A DNA stretch of 64,000 nt, taken from the NCBI GenBank assembly GCA_022565395.1, contig JAIUMV010000002.1:186001-250000 (forward strand), in the 5' to 3' direction. This DNA is from Marinobacter sp. (GTDB lineage Bacteria > Pseudomonadota > Gammaproteobacteria > Pseudomonadales > Oleiphilaceae). The position numbers and the translations under genes were made by a program. This document shows positions 63,205 through 64,000 of this stretch, one piece after another; position 1 is the stretch's first letter; every line of letters starts with the position of its first letter. Below the pieces are notes generated by a model, which worked only from the letters and a program-made list of their open reading frames with translations, did no database searches and had not been told where the DNA came from.

Positions 63205-64000
63205 TCAGAGCAGCCCCATATCCATCATTTCCTTGATACCCATGTACTCACTCAAATCAGCGGCACGATAATGAGACATGTTGCCCATATGAATTGGACC
63301 ATCAATACGCTCATGAACCGTCGTCATGATCTCTGTTAGCCGGGCTCTCAACTCATCACCCAGCGCGGCACGGATCATCATGGGCGGCCCGGGCACCGGA
63401 TCCGAAGCCAGAATCACGCGGAACTCCTCGCGCTTGATCAGCCCACGAGCAACCATGGCGTCAAAGAGAAAGTCAGCAACCACACCGCCATCCACAGAAC
63501 CGTTTCGTACCGCCATAACGGAAGCGTCATGCGTGCCCGCAAACTGCAAGCGACCAAAGAAGTCCTCCGGCATCTGGCCTGTTTTTCTCAAAACCTCATA
63601 AGTCGGTACTACACCGCCTGAAGTGGAGGCTGGATCAACGAAGGCGATGTTCTTTCCCTTAAGCTCTTCAAAAGTTTGGATTGGACTATCTGCACGCACG
63701 ATAAAATGGGAGAAGTACTCGGCTGAGCCCGTTTCCCGGGATACGCCAACAGCAAAAGGAACAGCGCCAGCTTCCTGATGCGCTAACAAGCCCGAGGTTG
63801 CACCAAACCAGGCGAAGTCCACACGGCCTCGACGCATGGCTTCAATAATGCCGGAGTAGTCTGTTGCAAAAAAAACACGGACCCGTTTGCCCAGTTGCTG
63901 TTCCAGATCTTTACGCAGCGGCTCAAAGCGTGCCGCCGCCTCCTCGTTGTTTTCTGCGGGAATAACTCCAAAGGTGTACTGAGCCTGGGCGCTTGCCATG
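63205..64000 (-). CDS. phnD: Phosphate/phosphite/phosphonate-binding protein PhnD, 5' end missing
   Basis: 264 residues are seen; the N-terminus lies beyond the window. The Met at 63999 reads MASAQAQYTFGVIPA, and ASAQA is probably the end of a signal peptide, so the true start is further right. Ligand loop ASTSGGVVP, ATDYSGIIEAMRRGRVDFAW and LASDPVPGPPMMIR are typical of the PhnD/PtxB/HtxB family. First gene of the leftward phnD-phnC-phnE-phnE operon as seen here. Confidence 0.88.
   Translation of the reverse strand, partial: MASAQAQYTFGVIPAENNEEAAARFEPLRKDLEQQLGKRVRVFFATDYSGIIEAMRRGRVDFAWFGATSGLLAHQEAGAVPFAVGVSRETGSAEYFSHFIVRADSPIQTFEELKGKNIAFVDPASTSGGVVPTYEVLRKTGQMPEDFFGRLQFAGTHDASVMAVRNGSVDGGVVADFLFDAMVARGLIKREEFRVILASDPVPGPPMMIRAALGDELRARLTEIMTTVHERIDGPIHMGNMSHYRAADLSEYMGIKEMMDMGLL

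Overview
The window looks like a chromosomal segment of a marine-type gammaproteobacterium, possibly a Marinobacter relative or another member of the Alteromonadales/Oceanospirillales/Pseudomonadales. The evidence is the moderately GC-rich sequence, an OsmC-YcaO fusion, an imuA-imuB-dnaE2 cassette, DbpA, a DUF2058 protein, YfiR-type signalling, a Na+-pumping oxaloacetate decarboxylase and many Gram-negative envelope proteins. The genus is an inference. No rRNA, tRNA, insertion sequence, prophage or CRISPR array was seen.

Layout. 0-4 kb: the end of a PEP-CTERM protein, then GST, a hotdog thioesterase and a ferritin-like 'metal-dependent hydrolase', divergent from an HxlR regulator; then a tail-anchored unknown. 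4-16.5 kb: urea nitrogen acquisition. urtABCDE (leftward) faces atzF, urea carboxylase and a GntR/FCD regulator (rightward). The control region between them has two sigma-54 promoters pointing outward, two NtrC-type sites in the middle and two GTATAC-centred palindromes over the rightward start. 16.5-26.5 kb: an inverted-repeat element, elyC and a ROK sugar kinase, a periplasmic binding protein, OsmC-YcaO, a PAS histidine kinase, a serine hydrolase, a tRNA-binding protein and a VOC protein. 26.5-34.8 kb: a guanidine operon read leftward: binding protein, permease and ATPase, two DUF1989 carboxyguanidine deiminase subunits and a urea-carboxylase homologue. It has a well-conserved guanidine-I (ykkC) riboswitch in its leader and a sigma-54 promoter with two NtrC-type sites upstream.

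35-40.5 kb: a TonB-dependent receptor facing an unassigned three-gene operon: an acetolactate-synthase-like TPP enzyme and two small citrate-synthase-fold proteins that appear to have lost the usual active-site histidines. 40.6-44.8 kb: an overlapping signalling operon (YfiR, histidine kinase, single-domain receiver, REC-GGDEF-EAL). 45-46.4 kb: a small lipoprotein, an outer-membrane barrel and phhB. 46.5-51.8 kb: SOS mutagenesis cassette imuA-imuB-dnaE2 behind a LexA box. 51.8-57.4 kb: oadGAB, dbpA and a DUF2058 gene. 57.6-60.2 kb: a Tat-exported sulfide:quinone oxidoreductase homologue and small membrane proteins. 60.3-64 kb: fosA downstream of a phosphonate/phosphite-type ABC transporter (phnD, phnC, two phnE), with phnD cut by the window end.

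How it fits together. The strongest theme is scavenging of urea and guanidine nitrogen. Urea enters by Urt and is carboxylated to allophanate; guanidine enters by its own ABC transporter, is carboxylated, and is deiminated to allophanate by the CgdAB-type pair. The only allophanate hydrolase in the window is AtzF of the urea operon, so the guanidine branch probably drains into it. Both loci carry the same arrangement (one perfect and one degenerate NtrC-type site 31 bp apart, upstream of a -24/-12 promoter), which suggests joint nitrogen control. The guanidine branch adds a riboswitch and the urea branch adds a local GntR repressor. The least explained locus is the TPP/citrate-synthase-fold trio at 37-40.5 kb.
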